Positions 12,239-24,500 of a DNA stretch of 64,000 bases are shown here, one piece after another (within the stretch, counting starts at the first letter, position 1; every line of letters starts with the position of its first letter). Below the pieces are notes generated by a model. The model had not been told where the DNA came from and made no database searches. It was given only the letters and a program-made list of their open reading frames with translations. The position numbers and the translations under genes are program-made. Source of the stretch: Hyaloperonospora brassicae (taxonomy: Eukaryota; Oomycota; Peronosporomycetes; Peronosporales; Peronosporaceae); contig CANTFL010001448.1 of assembly GCA_947650285.1 (NCBI GenBank), positions 62,001 to 126,000 of the forward strand. Direction: 5' to 3'.

Positions 12239-12660
12239 TTGGAGCGATCGATACCAAAGGTGCGATCGCAAGCCTTCCAGTTTGTACCACACGAAGCGGT
12301 CGCAATCATGATGAGAGATTATTATTCAGTGCGCGATCACGATTGGGATCGCAATCGCGACCATGTGGTGTTTACTCCACCACGCGATCGCGATCTAGAT
12401 AGAGATCGGGATATGAGTGAAGACCGCGATCAAGGAAGCAATCGCAAACAGGTGGGTGTATACTGCACCATGAAACAGCGATATGGATAGAGATCGCGAT
12501 ATGGATGCGATCGCGATCGGGTGGTTGTGTAATACAACACTCGATCTGCGATTTAAACGGAGATCGCGATCAGGTGGATGTGTACCACATCACGCGATCT
12601 AATATCTGGATATAGATCGCGATCAATAACGCGATTTCAATAAGGTGAATGTATATCACA
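12239..12660. repeat. Degenerate repeat cluster rich in GATCGCGATC
   Basis: About 400 bp in an AT-rich setting contains many copies of GATCGCGAT(C), TAGATCGCGAT and CGCGATC, interspersed with a GTGG-TGT-TA-CACCA-like box. That box starts at 12365, 12452, 12521, 12573 and 12644, with spacings of 87, 69, 52 and 71 bases. The copies are too diverged for a clean period. The open frame over it encodes a DRDRD-rich peptide, as expected from the repeat rather than from a gene. Confidence 0.6.
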
Positions 12661-15600
12661 CCTCTCGAGCTGCGCCTCGTGAGTAGAAGAGTACATGAAG
12701 TGGGCCACCTCGTGAAAGAGGACGACAGCAAGCCCGGAGCCCTTGGTAAGCAAAGTGTTAGATCTGGGTTAATTAATTAAACATTAAACAGAGATTATTA
12801 CTTAATTCCTTCTACTCAAAACGCGTGGCTACCTCTACCGGCAGGAACTCATTTTGGCCTATCGACAATGGTTAATGACACGCATCTCTAACAAGAAAGC
12901 ATTTCGATCACTTGGCCTTTCGTCTACGCGCGACGTGGCTTGTTTTCCGGCCAGAAACGCATATTGGCATCCCGATGTTTCATGGCTGCCACGCGTTCAA
13001 GCCGTATCAGTCCCTGAATCGTCTGGCTAAAAATGAGCATTCAATCTGATTTATGTGCTCGATTACGTATCAATACATATGACATGTATCAATTTGAGCA
13101 AGAGCCACGGCACCTTTACGGTCCAGGCAGGAACGTACCTAACCCAGTGGCCGAGTAATTAAGCACTGAAACTGGGACAGGGAGGTACCTGGATTAATAC
13201 CCTTGAAGGAAGATTATATCATTGGGTCCAGAGATAGGTCAATATGTCTTCGAGCAACCATCCAATGAGATGGCCGCCCTGCCGACCCGCATCCTGGGTG
13301 TGTATTAGATGGTCGGGCTGGAAGCCCCAATAGTCCGAAAAGCCATACCGTGTGTTGAGTTGTGGTTCCTCTAAGGAGTACGAGCCCAGTATTCTCTCAG
13401 AGTACCCCGGGTACTCTGAAGGAATCCGCTGACTAAATATCTTTTAAGGCAAGAACGTATATTGTACTCCTGATGCTCAAGGCAGAAACACCGCGCGTTT
13501 CCCAAGATGAATTAATTCCTGGATACTATGGCATATAATTCTTTAGTATGCTAGAAATAATGTTACGGTAACAGAAGAAATAAAGATCTTAATTTACTTT
13601 AATTTACGCGTCATCTCTTCCAATCTGGATCTTTGGCCTCCCGAGGCCAACATCCGGAATGACTCTCGTCTACAAAGGTGTCGCCCCCAGATTGATGCGC
13701 TAGGTGTGTATAGGACTCTCCCAACATCAAAAAAACTGCGATAGGAAGCAGCAAGAAAGCAACGGTGAACAAGCTTGCAAGACTGATCAAGCAATCAGAA
13801 AGTTAAGCAGATCAAGGTCTACATATTGGACAAGGAGATCTCTTGGAGATCAGGGTGACTCATATCAAGCACCCTACAAGTAAACCCGCGGTCGTGTGAA
13901 GATTCTTACAAGAACATCCTAAACCCCATCAAAAACATGTTCAGGTTTTCCCTCGACACAACTTTATCCAAAAGAGTGCATTCAGCCCTACAGATGGGTA
14001 CACGAGGTAGGAAAGTAAGCTATATAAACGGAAACAAAGTACCTCCTCCAGTAGTCGGTAAGTTGGACTCCAGTGGAGAGACGGGATCACAAGAATCGTG
14101 TGATAATTACTCCACCACAAGATCGAGTGTATCCTTTATATATGTAGACCGGTATGCGCGAAAAGAGAAAGGCTAGCACAAATTTTCCACCAAAGGAAAC
14201 GTTCGGATGCATCATTTATCGCATCCATATCACACATATGTCGTCATTACTTTTGCAGTAGCCCTTTGCATCAAGACTTTACGAATAAACGTTCTGTAGA
14301 ATGCGTAAGCCGTCACACGTCCTTTGGCATAGTACTGAATACAAATATATACATTGACGCAGCGGATAGCATCTACGTTTTGTCCTTAGGGTTCATAATG
14401 AACGAAATAATATGAAGGGTGAAAGCAGTAATTGGTAGCAGTCGACAGAATACTGTGCATTCGCGCAATATGTTAACCATTTTAGACGAAAAAACAAATA
14501 GTTGATGACAATGGAGCGCAATGAGTCGAAAAAAGGAACCAGAATCTATGCTCGAAGTTGGTTGTTTGACATCTTTTTGAATTACATAATAACGACATTA
14601 CTAGCAGCAATTAAAAGTTTAAAGATAGCTATGAGCAACTCTATGGATGATTCAGGTATGCCTTCAGGATTGATGTCTCACACTTTCTCTATAAAAATTG
14701 TACGTGAGGTTTCGAATCACATGTCTAAGGTATCATCCGTGCAAATAGCTTCCACTGCGTCATTATATACGTATTGCACCCAATTAAATTCTCCATATGT
14801 TACATGCGTCCAACTCTGTTATGTGCATCAACAATACCCTCCCGTCTCAAGACACTAGAAGCGACGATCGTTGAACTCGCAAATTCAATACAAGGTCTCT
14901 TGAATGGGTGATGGATTTAGATGAGATGGACTAGATGGTCCAACTGGATCTAAGTACATATGGGCTATTGTCACTCACAACGTTGGTCGAGTTTCCCTAG
15001 CTTTAAAAAAATATAACGGTGTATTTGCACGGACGCATATTGCGCCGTTTTGACGAAAAACGTCAACCCATACGCGTATTTGTTGCACCCCTATAAACCT
15101 ATTTGTATGTATGCATTATACAGACTGCGTTCAAGTACAAAATATACGCCTCGCCCTTCAATTTATTAAGGGTCTGAATTTTATTATCGCATCGCGCCTA
15201 TATCCTGCAACATGGTGATGATACGCTCTGACATATTATATGTGAATGTAGGCTCAAAAGTTTGACTGATCGCCTTACTCGCAGAAGTCGATAAAAGTTA
15301 CATTCTCCGCAACTTACCGCGATTTTGGCGCGGGCATGACAAACGTCTTTAACAGATTACGTGACCTGAAATTGGTGGAAGTACAGCAGAAATTTAATCG
15401 TTTCTACCAATGAACGTAGTACCGATGGTATGTTGTTTATAGGGACTATTTGGAAGATAGATCGAACAGTTCTTCGAAGTACACCATGTTCACAGGTAAT
15501 CCCGTAGTGTATTACGATTATTACATTTATAACTTTGTTTATGCTGGATACCGCTGTACGACGTTTATAAATTAAAAATAGGCCCTGGTTACTCAATAAT

Positions 15601-17460
15601 TTCCAGAACCACCTACCTAGTTTTTATAAGAATGGCGTAAGAGTTTTGTTGCAATCATGTCGGTACGATCAAAGGGGATCATTCCGCGCGATTTTCTGAC
15701 TTCTAGACTAATTATGGACAAAATTTTGCAACCCATTCTCGTCCACATCGTAATGAGGGTGTGCGCTATGTTCATAAGCTTTATTCTGCAATAATTGATG
15801 GAGTTGCATGTATAATCATATACGTTGCGAAAGATCCGATCTTATGATCTTCTTTATGCTTGTCGTCTTCGCTCAAGTAGCATTCGTTGTGCCATCTTTA
15901 TCGGTAAAAAACAGGATAAGTAATACGTTTGACCGATGACCGATTGAATGCGGTCTTTTCATCACACTATCGATATCATGGCGTCAACAAGCTACCAGTC
16001 ATTTTAATGCAATTATGAATTTGGAGATATTAAAGCAAATTGACGATCTTGCCCGTTTCGTGTTGCAAAGCTTTTCTTGCTAGCTGATCGAAGACTGAAA
16101 TGTATCTCCGATGATGAGGAAGAAATTCGAAAATGAGCCACGATAGAGATATTATTACGGCGTAACAGATGCGCGATAGTCGCCCTGAGATCAATTTTGT
16201 AGCGCATCTGACGGAGAACAACGTTGAAGCCATCACAAGCAATGTCAGCTTCCCTTGTATAATGCGCGAGTAGATCAAAGTAAACAATAAACATAGATAT
16301 TTGGCTTCTTTCACTGTCATGTCTGAATCTTTAATTCATCGCGTCACTCACGATGGTTTGTCTAGAAGAGAATGTATTATTGAGCTATATATTCCCCGTG
16401 GTCGCCATATTCATGCTTAATCATCGAAAGCGGGTACCAGAAGACTTAAACCTTCTTTGAACGTAAGTAGTGACATTATGACAGTTTGCTTTAGCTATTC
16501 CATGAGGAATCGCGATCGGCACTTTATCAACTTCCTTCGCGCTGTTTCATGCTTGTAGCAATATTGCTGATAACTTCGTCTTCTTTTTCTCCACGTCTTC
16601 AATATTCTAAGTTTTATCTGCTTAAGAAGCAAACCTACCTTACAAGCGTTTAATACAAATCAGTCTAACGTTCTACATCGTGTATAAAACTTGATTTCGA
16701 AGAAAGCAGCATACTATAGCACAAATGCAGTAGTCGGAGAAGAGCTATTACATCTTCATCGACCTATCGTAATATTTATTATTAATCGCTAGTGTTCGAC
16801 TAGTAGATAAAATCTAAGTAATATATACAATTGCCTTCTCTCAACATAAAAAAGTGTATATCTTTTAAAACAGAAATACACCCCCCCGAACGTAGATTTC
16901 GATCACGATTCTTGAAGATCTAATCTTATTTTTGTGAAAATATTGAAATTAACATGGTTAACGCAATCACGTCTGCTTCTGCAAGGAGTCCTACTTTTGG
17001 GATAGCAATCTGTATCCTTACTAAGAGTGCAATATAAACACTCCATTATATATCAATAATGGATTGTTTAGATCTCATCGTCTTTATCTTCAGTGTGTGG
17101 ACCGAGAGGCATAGAACATGACGCTACAAGTGTAGGAGAAAATAACTTTGTAGCTAAATACATTCGACAATTTCCAGCAATTTATTACTTATTCTTGGAA
17201 AAAAATTATAATTTTTATATAGTTTCGTTCAGACAGTGTAGAGTACGATCATATTCCACATTATCGACCGGCAGGTCCTACTTATCCATATGGATAATAT
17301 TGTGATAATTTGATTTCCGCAACTAACGGGTTCTGCCGATTAATATACCGAATTATATTCCCCTATCAAACCCTAATTTTTATAAAAGGATATTGTATTA
17401 GGCAGGGTGGGTACACTATAAATTCACATGTTTCGAAAAAAAATTTCTCGGATAATAAAC
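12661..17460. other. AT-rich intergenic stretch, no recognised gene
   Basis: No homologous coding region was recognised. 13.0-14.2 kb is somewhat richer in GC and contains a near-perfect hairpin at 13398-13418 (CAGAGTACCC/GGGTACTCTG). At about 14846-14860 the minus strand has a purine run (GACGGGAGGG) followed by TGTTGATGCAC, which could be an old LTR start, but no partner was found. Confidence 0.4.
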
Positions 17461-17464
17461 GACG

Positions 17465-17580
17465 GCAGTGGTGGAGTGGTGTAGTAGGCTGTCAGTTACA
17501 CAAATAGCCTGGGTTCCAACCCAGCAGCGATCACGCAGATAGGACCCCCATAGGATTGATCTGGAACCGCCACGTAAGCC
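17465..17580 (+). repeat. Possible tRNA-derived SINE head
   Basis: TGGTGGAGTGG at 17469-17479 fits the pol III A-box consensus TRGYNNARNGG exactly. GGTTCCAACCC at 17512-17522 is one base from the B-box GGTTCGANYCC. Their spacing of 43 bases is that of a tRNA gene. The folded tRNA is poor and no clean anticodon loop is visible, so a SINE head is more likely than a tRNA gene. The 3' end was not defined. Confidence 0.35.
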
Positions 17581-17645
17581 CTTTTATTTCAGATTTATTG
17601 CAATGCACAGAAAAAAAGAGCTGCAAACAAAAAAATGAAAAACCC

Positions 17646-18946
17646 CTAACCAACGACTAGATCGTCAAACTCATCTGCAATATCAGCACCATCTGCATCA
17701 TCAGGGGCTTATTCGTCAGTACTCACCCATGTACTCAGAAAGAGTCCACCGTTCACGTCGTGCTTGGCAATGTGCCAGTCGCGGAAATATACAGCGAACA
17801 CAGATGCGGCAATTGACTAGCGGACAACATCGTTAAGGACAGCTTTCCATATATAGCTAACTCACGCCACCGCCTCCTCCACGCTCGGTGGCCGCGGATT
17901 TCCGTTCTTGGTGTACTGCACCCGATCAGATCTCTTCCAGTCGTCAATTACGCTCGATAGACACTCTTTAAGTGACTTGAATATTCCGATGTCCCCTGTC
18001 TGCAGGTACGGCGTTAGACCTCCAGAAACAACCATCATATCGATATTCTTGCTGATGCACTTCGCCTTGACGTCCTTCGCTATATGCGCTCGCATCGAGT
18101 CCCACACGATCCCTTTGCCGTCGAAGAAGTTCATAGACGCTGGAAACATCAAGTCGATCAACATAATGAGAAGCTCGCTTTTAATCCAGGCACGCTCTTT
18201 ATACGCAACGTGAACCGCGCCGCTCTTCTGAAACGGTTATTCGCGCCTTTCCAGATCAAAAGAGGTGGTAGCTTTGTCCCCGTGGCTGTGACGGTAAGCG
18301 AAACAGTGATCCGCATCGAAGCGAACCCTGTCGACCGCTAAACGACATGACGTGCGCCGGTAAAGTCCACAGTGTCGCGCCGCGGGTCTTCAAAGAATGA
18401 TGCCGTCTCATCCATCAGGAGTGTGCTGTTGGGGTGGCGCTCGCGCTTTTTTCATGGGAGGTACGTAAGATATCGCACGGCACGCGCAGTGAGCTCGTCG
18501 TCACTCAATACGGTAAGGTTGATCATCCGTCGGAGAGAGAGGCCATGGCTAGTCATGAAGCGAGCGAGCCACTTGTACGATGCGCATAAGTCATCGTCGT
18601 TTAGCTCATCTTGAGCGAGCTCGAGTGCGGATACTTGAATCCACTGACGCGACACATTTTCCTTCTTCGATCTCAGGTAAACGATCTGATCAAAAAAGAC
18701 ATCCTCTACCTCGCCAAGCCGTGGGTGTCTACCGCCACCTGTCACACGCAGCTGTAGCGCCGGGGAGTTCGTGATGGCTTCGCGGTTCTTCCACCAGTAG
18801 CGAATATGGACCCCTGACACTTGACACCTTCGCTCCGCTTGATAGTGCTTCAATGCACGCGTAGGAACCCCACCACCAGGAACTTCGATCCACTCGTTCA
18901 CTTCCCGCTTCTCGAATTTGGTCTTGGAAACGCGCCTGGGTGCCAT
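17646..18946 (-). pseudogene. pogo/Tigger-like transposase relic (DDE_1 superfamily)
   Basis: The minus-strand frame starts MAPRRVSKTKFEK at 18946. It carries a helix-turn-helix/CENP-B-like N-terminus ('HYQAERRCQVSGVHIRYWWK'). After a frame break near 18452 come TLLMDETASFFEDPR (first catalytic Asp), PLLIWKG, IVWDSMRAHI (second Asp) and GGLTPYLQTGDIGIFKSL (third Asp), ending DGADIADEFDDLVVG and a stop at 17646-17648. About 433 codons in all, near the usual size. At least two frameshifts and two stops make it inactive. Terminal inverted repeats were not identified. Confidence 0.75.
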
Positions 18947-18959
18947 GGTGTGCACTAAT

Positions 18960-20290
18960 GGATGAAGGTCTTTAATGAGAAGCGAGCTTTTTACCTAGTG
19001 ATTTAAACGTATGGAGGGTGAACGGGCCTTTCTGAGTAAATGCTACTAACCATTTATCGAAGGCAATAATTGGTTAAAACGATTTTTTACCATAACAATT
19101 TATGGTATACTAATGGGCACGGTATAATAATGTTTGTGTACCTTAAAATATGGTTAGGGTATTATATTCGGACATAATATCTTATACGGCAGAACCCTTT
19201 ATGCATTAAGATGCGTGGGATCAGAATTCATGTATAAAAAACCTAATACACCCGAAAACAACTGCATCGTGCGCAATCTGCACGATAAAAATTTCCGACG
19301 TTTCTGGGTTCTTTAAATGAGATTCGAATTCTGCAAAAGCACCGACGAGACATTAAATACACCCCGAACCATTCCTTGAAAGGTCTATAAAGGCATATTG
19401 ACGATTGACACTTGTTGAAAAGTCTACATACCCCTCTACTGTTACGAACAAAGGTGCGTATGAAATGGCAGACATATAATTTATAAAATTGGATGACCTT
19501 TGATCCGTACATAACTTTCAGATTAGGCAATGATCAGACTCGGAGTGCCATTATCGATCGTTTTTGAATATGTGTCATTCTAGGATATCCATGCCGAATA
19601 TTGTCTACCGAGTGTTGATAAATCTGAGATCCACTCTTCTTTCTATGAGACTTTCGAGTCCACCCAGAAATATCCGATAGCGTTATGAGTATATAATTTT
19701 CTTGCTCGTTTTATCATTTCTATCTTCCAGATAACACTCGTCATCTCGTAGCAGCAGACCTACATTGTACTATGAGCTTCTCGTAGTATGGAAACGTAGT
19801 ACACCTTCAAACAAGTCGATTGGTCTACTTACCGACAATGTATACACAACCGGATGTCAACACTGTCCTTATTGAATTCCAACAAGATCGATGAGGCCCA
19901 AGACGACGTCGGCCGTCGAATGATTTTGGCTGATAGTTACCCTATTCAGTTTGCTTACTTCTCACGAATTATGTGCGGGACCGTTTATTCTGTTGCGCAA
20001 TTGGACTGGATGCTTTAAAATTAGCGTCAAATTGTACGTCACGTGGTGAGGGAGGTATCCCAATTTTCTTCACCAACAAGCAAATGGAGGTCTATCGAAA
20101 TCAGTTGCCGCAAATTTCTTGTATTCTGGTCAGTGGTATCTCTATAATATCCGATTCGCATATAGTCAATCATGACTTCTACTGTAGGCGTAACATCCTC
20201 CGGCAACAAGCTCATATACTTACTACAACACCCAGCGCATAGCGCATAGCTTCAACGATAGTGGATCGATGTTTCGAGCTGTAATTTTAT
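18960..20290. other. AT-rich stretch, nothing recognised
   Basis: Only short AT-rich frames without motifs are present. Confidence 0.4.
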
Positions 20291-20728
20291 TTACGCGTAA
20301 TACCGTTTGACTTGATCATGAATGCCGCATGATTGTGCATAATTCAGAACGAATGTTTCTTTCAGTCGACTACTTCGATCGCTTCTATAGCGCCAATCGC
20401 AAATCGCTTTCACCAGAACATGGCCACCATTAATCTCGACAATTTCGTCCCTGTTTTTTCTTGTATTTCGTATGTTCGTTCTTTCTTCGTCATATCGTGA
20501 TGCAAAATGATCCGTTTTATGCCTTCTTTCTGCTATACTTTTGTGGAATGTTAAAAAATCGGGAATATGTGACTTAGGGTATGACAAGAAATTCGCTAGC
20601 CGTCCAATCAATTCTTCTGTGTAGTTTTCTTTTAATTTTTGTTGCCTTGAACGACACAACTTTTCACTAATGATGGCGGCGCTAAAACAATAAGAAATAA
20701 ACAGGTGATCAAGGTATATTATCTGCAT
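20291..20728 (-). CDS. Unrecognised 145-aa ORF, doubtful
   Basis: An ATG-started frame of 145 codons lies in AT-rich DNA where random frames are usually shorter. The first ~22 residues are hydrophobic (DHLFISYCFSAAIISEK) and could be a signal or anchor sequence. The rest is basic and charged ('SIAERRHKTDHFASRYDEER'). No RXLR, EER-like pair in the right place, or other known domain is visible. No intron or conserved neighbour supports it. It may be chance. Confidence 0.2.
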   Translation of the reverse strand: MQIIYLDHLFISYCFSAAIISEKLCRSRQQKLKENYTEELIGRLANFLSYPKSHIPDFLTFHKSIAERRHKTDHFASRYDEERTNIRNTRKNRDEIVEINGGHVLVKAICDWRYRSDRSSRLKETFVLNYAQSCGIHDQVKRYYA

Positions 20729-20833
20729 GAACTCACCAGCATCGTAGGGAGAATAAATAATGCCTCATTTTACACACGAAACAAAAAATGCCTCAGATAA
20801 ATGAAGTTAAAAAAAGGCCCCAGATAATTGGTT

Positions 20834-21525
20834 GATAAAAACGCCCCATTTAATAACGAAAATAAAAACATACTTTACATCCTAGTATACTCAATGTAAT
20901 GCTATACACATGAAACCAAACGTTCTTAATAATTTCGTTTTCTCATTTGCGGCCGTGACCAACCCCGCCCTGTTTGGATAGTCTCGGAGAGGGTTCTGCC
21001 GCGGGCGTGCTGCGCTTGCAGCCATCAATGGCAGGCGCAGATGCGAGATATAAGTACTTGAACGCGTCTTCGTATCATCGGTCGCGGCCGTAAACACAGT
21101 TAGTCGATGACAATGTTGTGAATATTAATGTGAATACTTTTGTTATTGCTGTTGCTATTTTTGATGCTGCAACTGCTGTTTCTGATGCTACTATTGTTGT
21201 AGGTGCTGCATTTGCTGATAATGTTGGTCGACTCGTGTGATCGTTTTTTCCTTAATGCTTACCAGATTGTATGTTATAAAATGCTTAATCATATCAATCT
21301 ACGCCAATTAATCTATTCTTTCTGCTTAGCTGTTATTGATGACTTCAATGTCTACAGACATGTTTCAGATAGAATACGTGCGATAATGCGTTTAGCGTGA
21401 TCGTTGAAGTTTCTTGTCAGTCAATTGAGCGACAACGTGGTTGGATTATTTTTTGTCCCTGATTAACTTGAGTATACTGGGGCGCGGGCATTTTTTCTCG
21501 TAATTAAATGGGGCATTTTTTATTT
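20834..21525. mobile_element. MITE-like element with imperfect terminal inverted repeats
   Basis: The left end (about 20836-20900: AAAAACGCCCCATTTAAT, then TAGTATACTCAA) recurs inverted at the right end (about 21465-21522: TTGAGTATACTGG, then ATTAAATGGGGCATTTTTT). Just outside the left end are two further degenerate copies of AAAAAATGCCTCAGATAA (20782-20800 and 20809-20828). The interior (~560 bp) has no recognised coding region and is richer in GC than its surroundings. No target duplication was established. Confidence 0.4.
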
Positions 21526-24500
21526 TTCACCATTGCATTACATTCCGTGGATAATGATCACTTCTCGGTAAAAGAGGTGCAAGCTAGCTATATATAATTG
21601 ATCTGAACACCTCCTGCAGTCACCGTCAGTACCCACATATAATAGGTTAGCATTGGGTGAATTAACACCGATTTCAACCTATACCAATCCGCCTAATGGT
21701 CCTATTAAATGCTTATTGGTGACCGTGGTAATTGCATAGTCGATCAAGCTTCGTCCATGTACGAAAGTTATAACTTTTTTGGGGAAAGAGAGGAATTAAT
21801 TTACTGATCGAGGCCCTCACATGGTTAAATCATAAAAATACATACCAAAGTTTGCTTCCGGGCCTACACTGTTGTAAATTTCTGCAGCACCATGATGTGC
21901 TAGCAATTTGTTCATATTTATCAGTATACATGAGCGTCCTATAAACGCATCATGTACCGATACTAGCTACTACACATTATTGATTTTAGTCTCGGCCTTA
22001 AGACAGCGTTCCAAATGAGCGAAGGTGGAATCGACGATCAATCGGCTATTGAATCAGTATTGGATCGGACTTTTTATTGTCGACATTAACCGCAGCAACA
22101 GCCTACATTAATCGTTTTCGAGATGTTTGGTACTTTCAGAACCAAGTAATTCACAAGACATTTTTTAAATCAAATCAACGGGTGATCAAATATGTTTGCC
22201 TACTCTTTTGAGACTTTTATCAGGCTAACGCATTTTAAGAAGTAAAGATCCATAAATTATCGGTTCATCCTGCTTATAATCATGTTTATCGGAATGCATG
22301 TTCATCATATGCATACACGAAGATGTACAAACTGCTCATATTGTATCATATTACAACCTGTTGAGCGTTCTACTTTTGCATCTGTGTGGTGAAGTGAAAA
22401 TGGCTAAAATGGATTGGTCTATCTTAGAGACAGGTACTAGTCATGATCGGTAGGGTATAATCGATCTGCAGTGTGGACCGATAAAATGATCAGTCGCTGT
22501 TATTTACTTAAATGGTGAGAACGGCAAATAACAATAAGTCTAAACACCTCGATTTCGAAATGATGATCTGAGACTACGCGCTGGAAAGATCTGATCCACC
22601 ACCTGTGTCGAGTATACAAACATTGATATGTACGGATCACAAGAGGCGACTTACTATTTCGACCTAATATAGTGTAGATCGACAATTGCCTGATGCTAAC
22701 TAGCTTCAAGAATAATGTCAATTCAGATTTAACAAGCGTATGACGATGACGGTACCTATATATTCTGGCACAATTATATCTCTCGCGACGATGTCATTAT
22801 TTATGGTTATATGTATAATGATGTAGTGCAAGAAACACAATAAATCGTGCGGGCAATCTGGTGGTATGGATTTGACATTCAGCCGTAAATGTTGATCTTC
22901 ACACAACGGAAAGATAAATGTAGGCCTCAAGACTCACGGTTGGTATTCATCCGCGTATTTGTGCCGCCTAAAGACGTGATCAAAAAGGTCGACCGATCCT
23001 CAATATATTCATTTGGAAGGATGTAGTCGGCTGCGTTTGCTATCGAATATTGACTCGTGAAAGATGTATCGGCCATTCAGAGTCGCCTTGAACTGATGAT
23101 AATGACAATAAATCTAAAGCATGTATCTATCATTACAATATTATACACCAGCTATCACTAGTCTGTTCATTTCATCTAAATGTCCTGAAGCTGATGAGGA
23201 AGGATCGTAATTTTAAGCAACACATGTGGGTACATATGTAACGTTTCAAAAGGTTTTAGGTACTGCTATAAGTACAAGAGTACGAGACATAATCTTGAGA
23301 CACGTGTGCCAGGGACGCTTCCTCGTAAGAAGCAAGATATTCATAAGAAATGGTATAATAACAAAAAATACAAAACGGTATATATATACATATATGATGA
23401 TTGTGGTGGGTCCAATAGTTATTCGACTGAATGATTCACAGACTTATATGCAAAAGTACTAGTAACGACACGCATCTCCCTTCTCCTGGAAATGTCGATT
23501 TGACTTGTACCGGCTGATAGCACGCGCTATAAATGCAAGAATAACCCAAGATATGGGATGTTTGGCGTGGGTGATCAATATTTTATCAGATACAAATGAC
23601 GACATACAATTGGACGCAGATGCAACTGGGAAAAGTTAGATAAAGTCTGAAGTAGCTGGCACGCAAGATTAAAATATTTGTTTCATAAATCAAATTGAAA
23701 AAGGAATAGGAAATATTGAGCGCGAACAAGTGTGAAATGTATTACTTGTTCCTATCTTATTTGCTTGCAAGATTGCAAGACCATTTTCAAGACTATAGAT
23801 GGCTAGAATGCTCAAGTGTTAAAATAATTGTTTTGCGTTAATAAAAGACAAGAGGAAGTTGATAAATTGTTCACAGGAGCAGATGTCGAATTTCTATACA
23901 AGATTGCTCATTTTCGATCGCTGTGTGACGATACGCGTAGCGATCACCCCAGTCAATCCCTTACATCATGCGAGGTCGATATCTGCCAAGGTTGCTACGA
24001 TTTGCTACTTGAAGCCCAACTAACAATGACACAAATAACAAAAGGAAAGAAAAACTACATGCATTAAAGTACTGCTGACGCGATTCGGCAATTCTGACCA
24101 ACATGAGGTCTTCATTCTCATCATGGATTTCGCGATGAAGATTCCTCTACAACATTTTATTTTGCGCTCGAACACAATGCGCATTTGTCCGCAAAATTCG
24201 CGAGTTGTTGGATCTGACGTCGCACTATGTACTTTAGCTTTTTGCGAATAAAGAAAGAATATTTATCGCAATAATTTTGGTGTAGCACAACTTCTTGAGG
24301 AGCGTTCGCCATGATAATAGCGCACCTTACACATTAAATTCTTTTCTAGTACCCAAAAATGACTGTTTTCTTCTGCACATTCTTTATCATTAAAATCTTA
24401 CTGTGGGCATAGGTCGTTGATGAAATGCAAAGATCCTCGACACTTAGCACCAAATCAGACCTCTGGATTATCAGCAAGCGTCTCTAGATAGAGGTGCTCC

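Noticed and set aside
12239..12490. DRDRD-rich ORF as a gene
   Set aside because: The peptide is a direct consequence of GATCGCGAT repeats and there is no other support.
13398..13418. Hairpin as a terminator or small RNA
   Set aside because: An isolated near-perfect inverted repeat in non-coding DNA; nothing else supports an RNA gene.
14840..14865. Old copia LTR start with purine tract
   Set aside because: Only a short resemblance; no second LTR or coding relic was found nearby.
17465..17540. Functional tRNA gene
   Set aside because: A- and B-boxes fit, but acceptor and anticodon stems do not pair well and no clear anticodon loop is present.
23828..24067. Small Cys-containing protein gene
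   Set aside because: 80 codons in AT-rich DNA, no motif, no splice or neighbour support.
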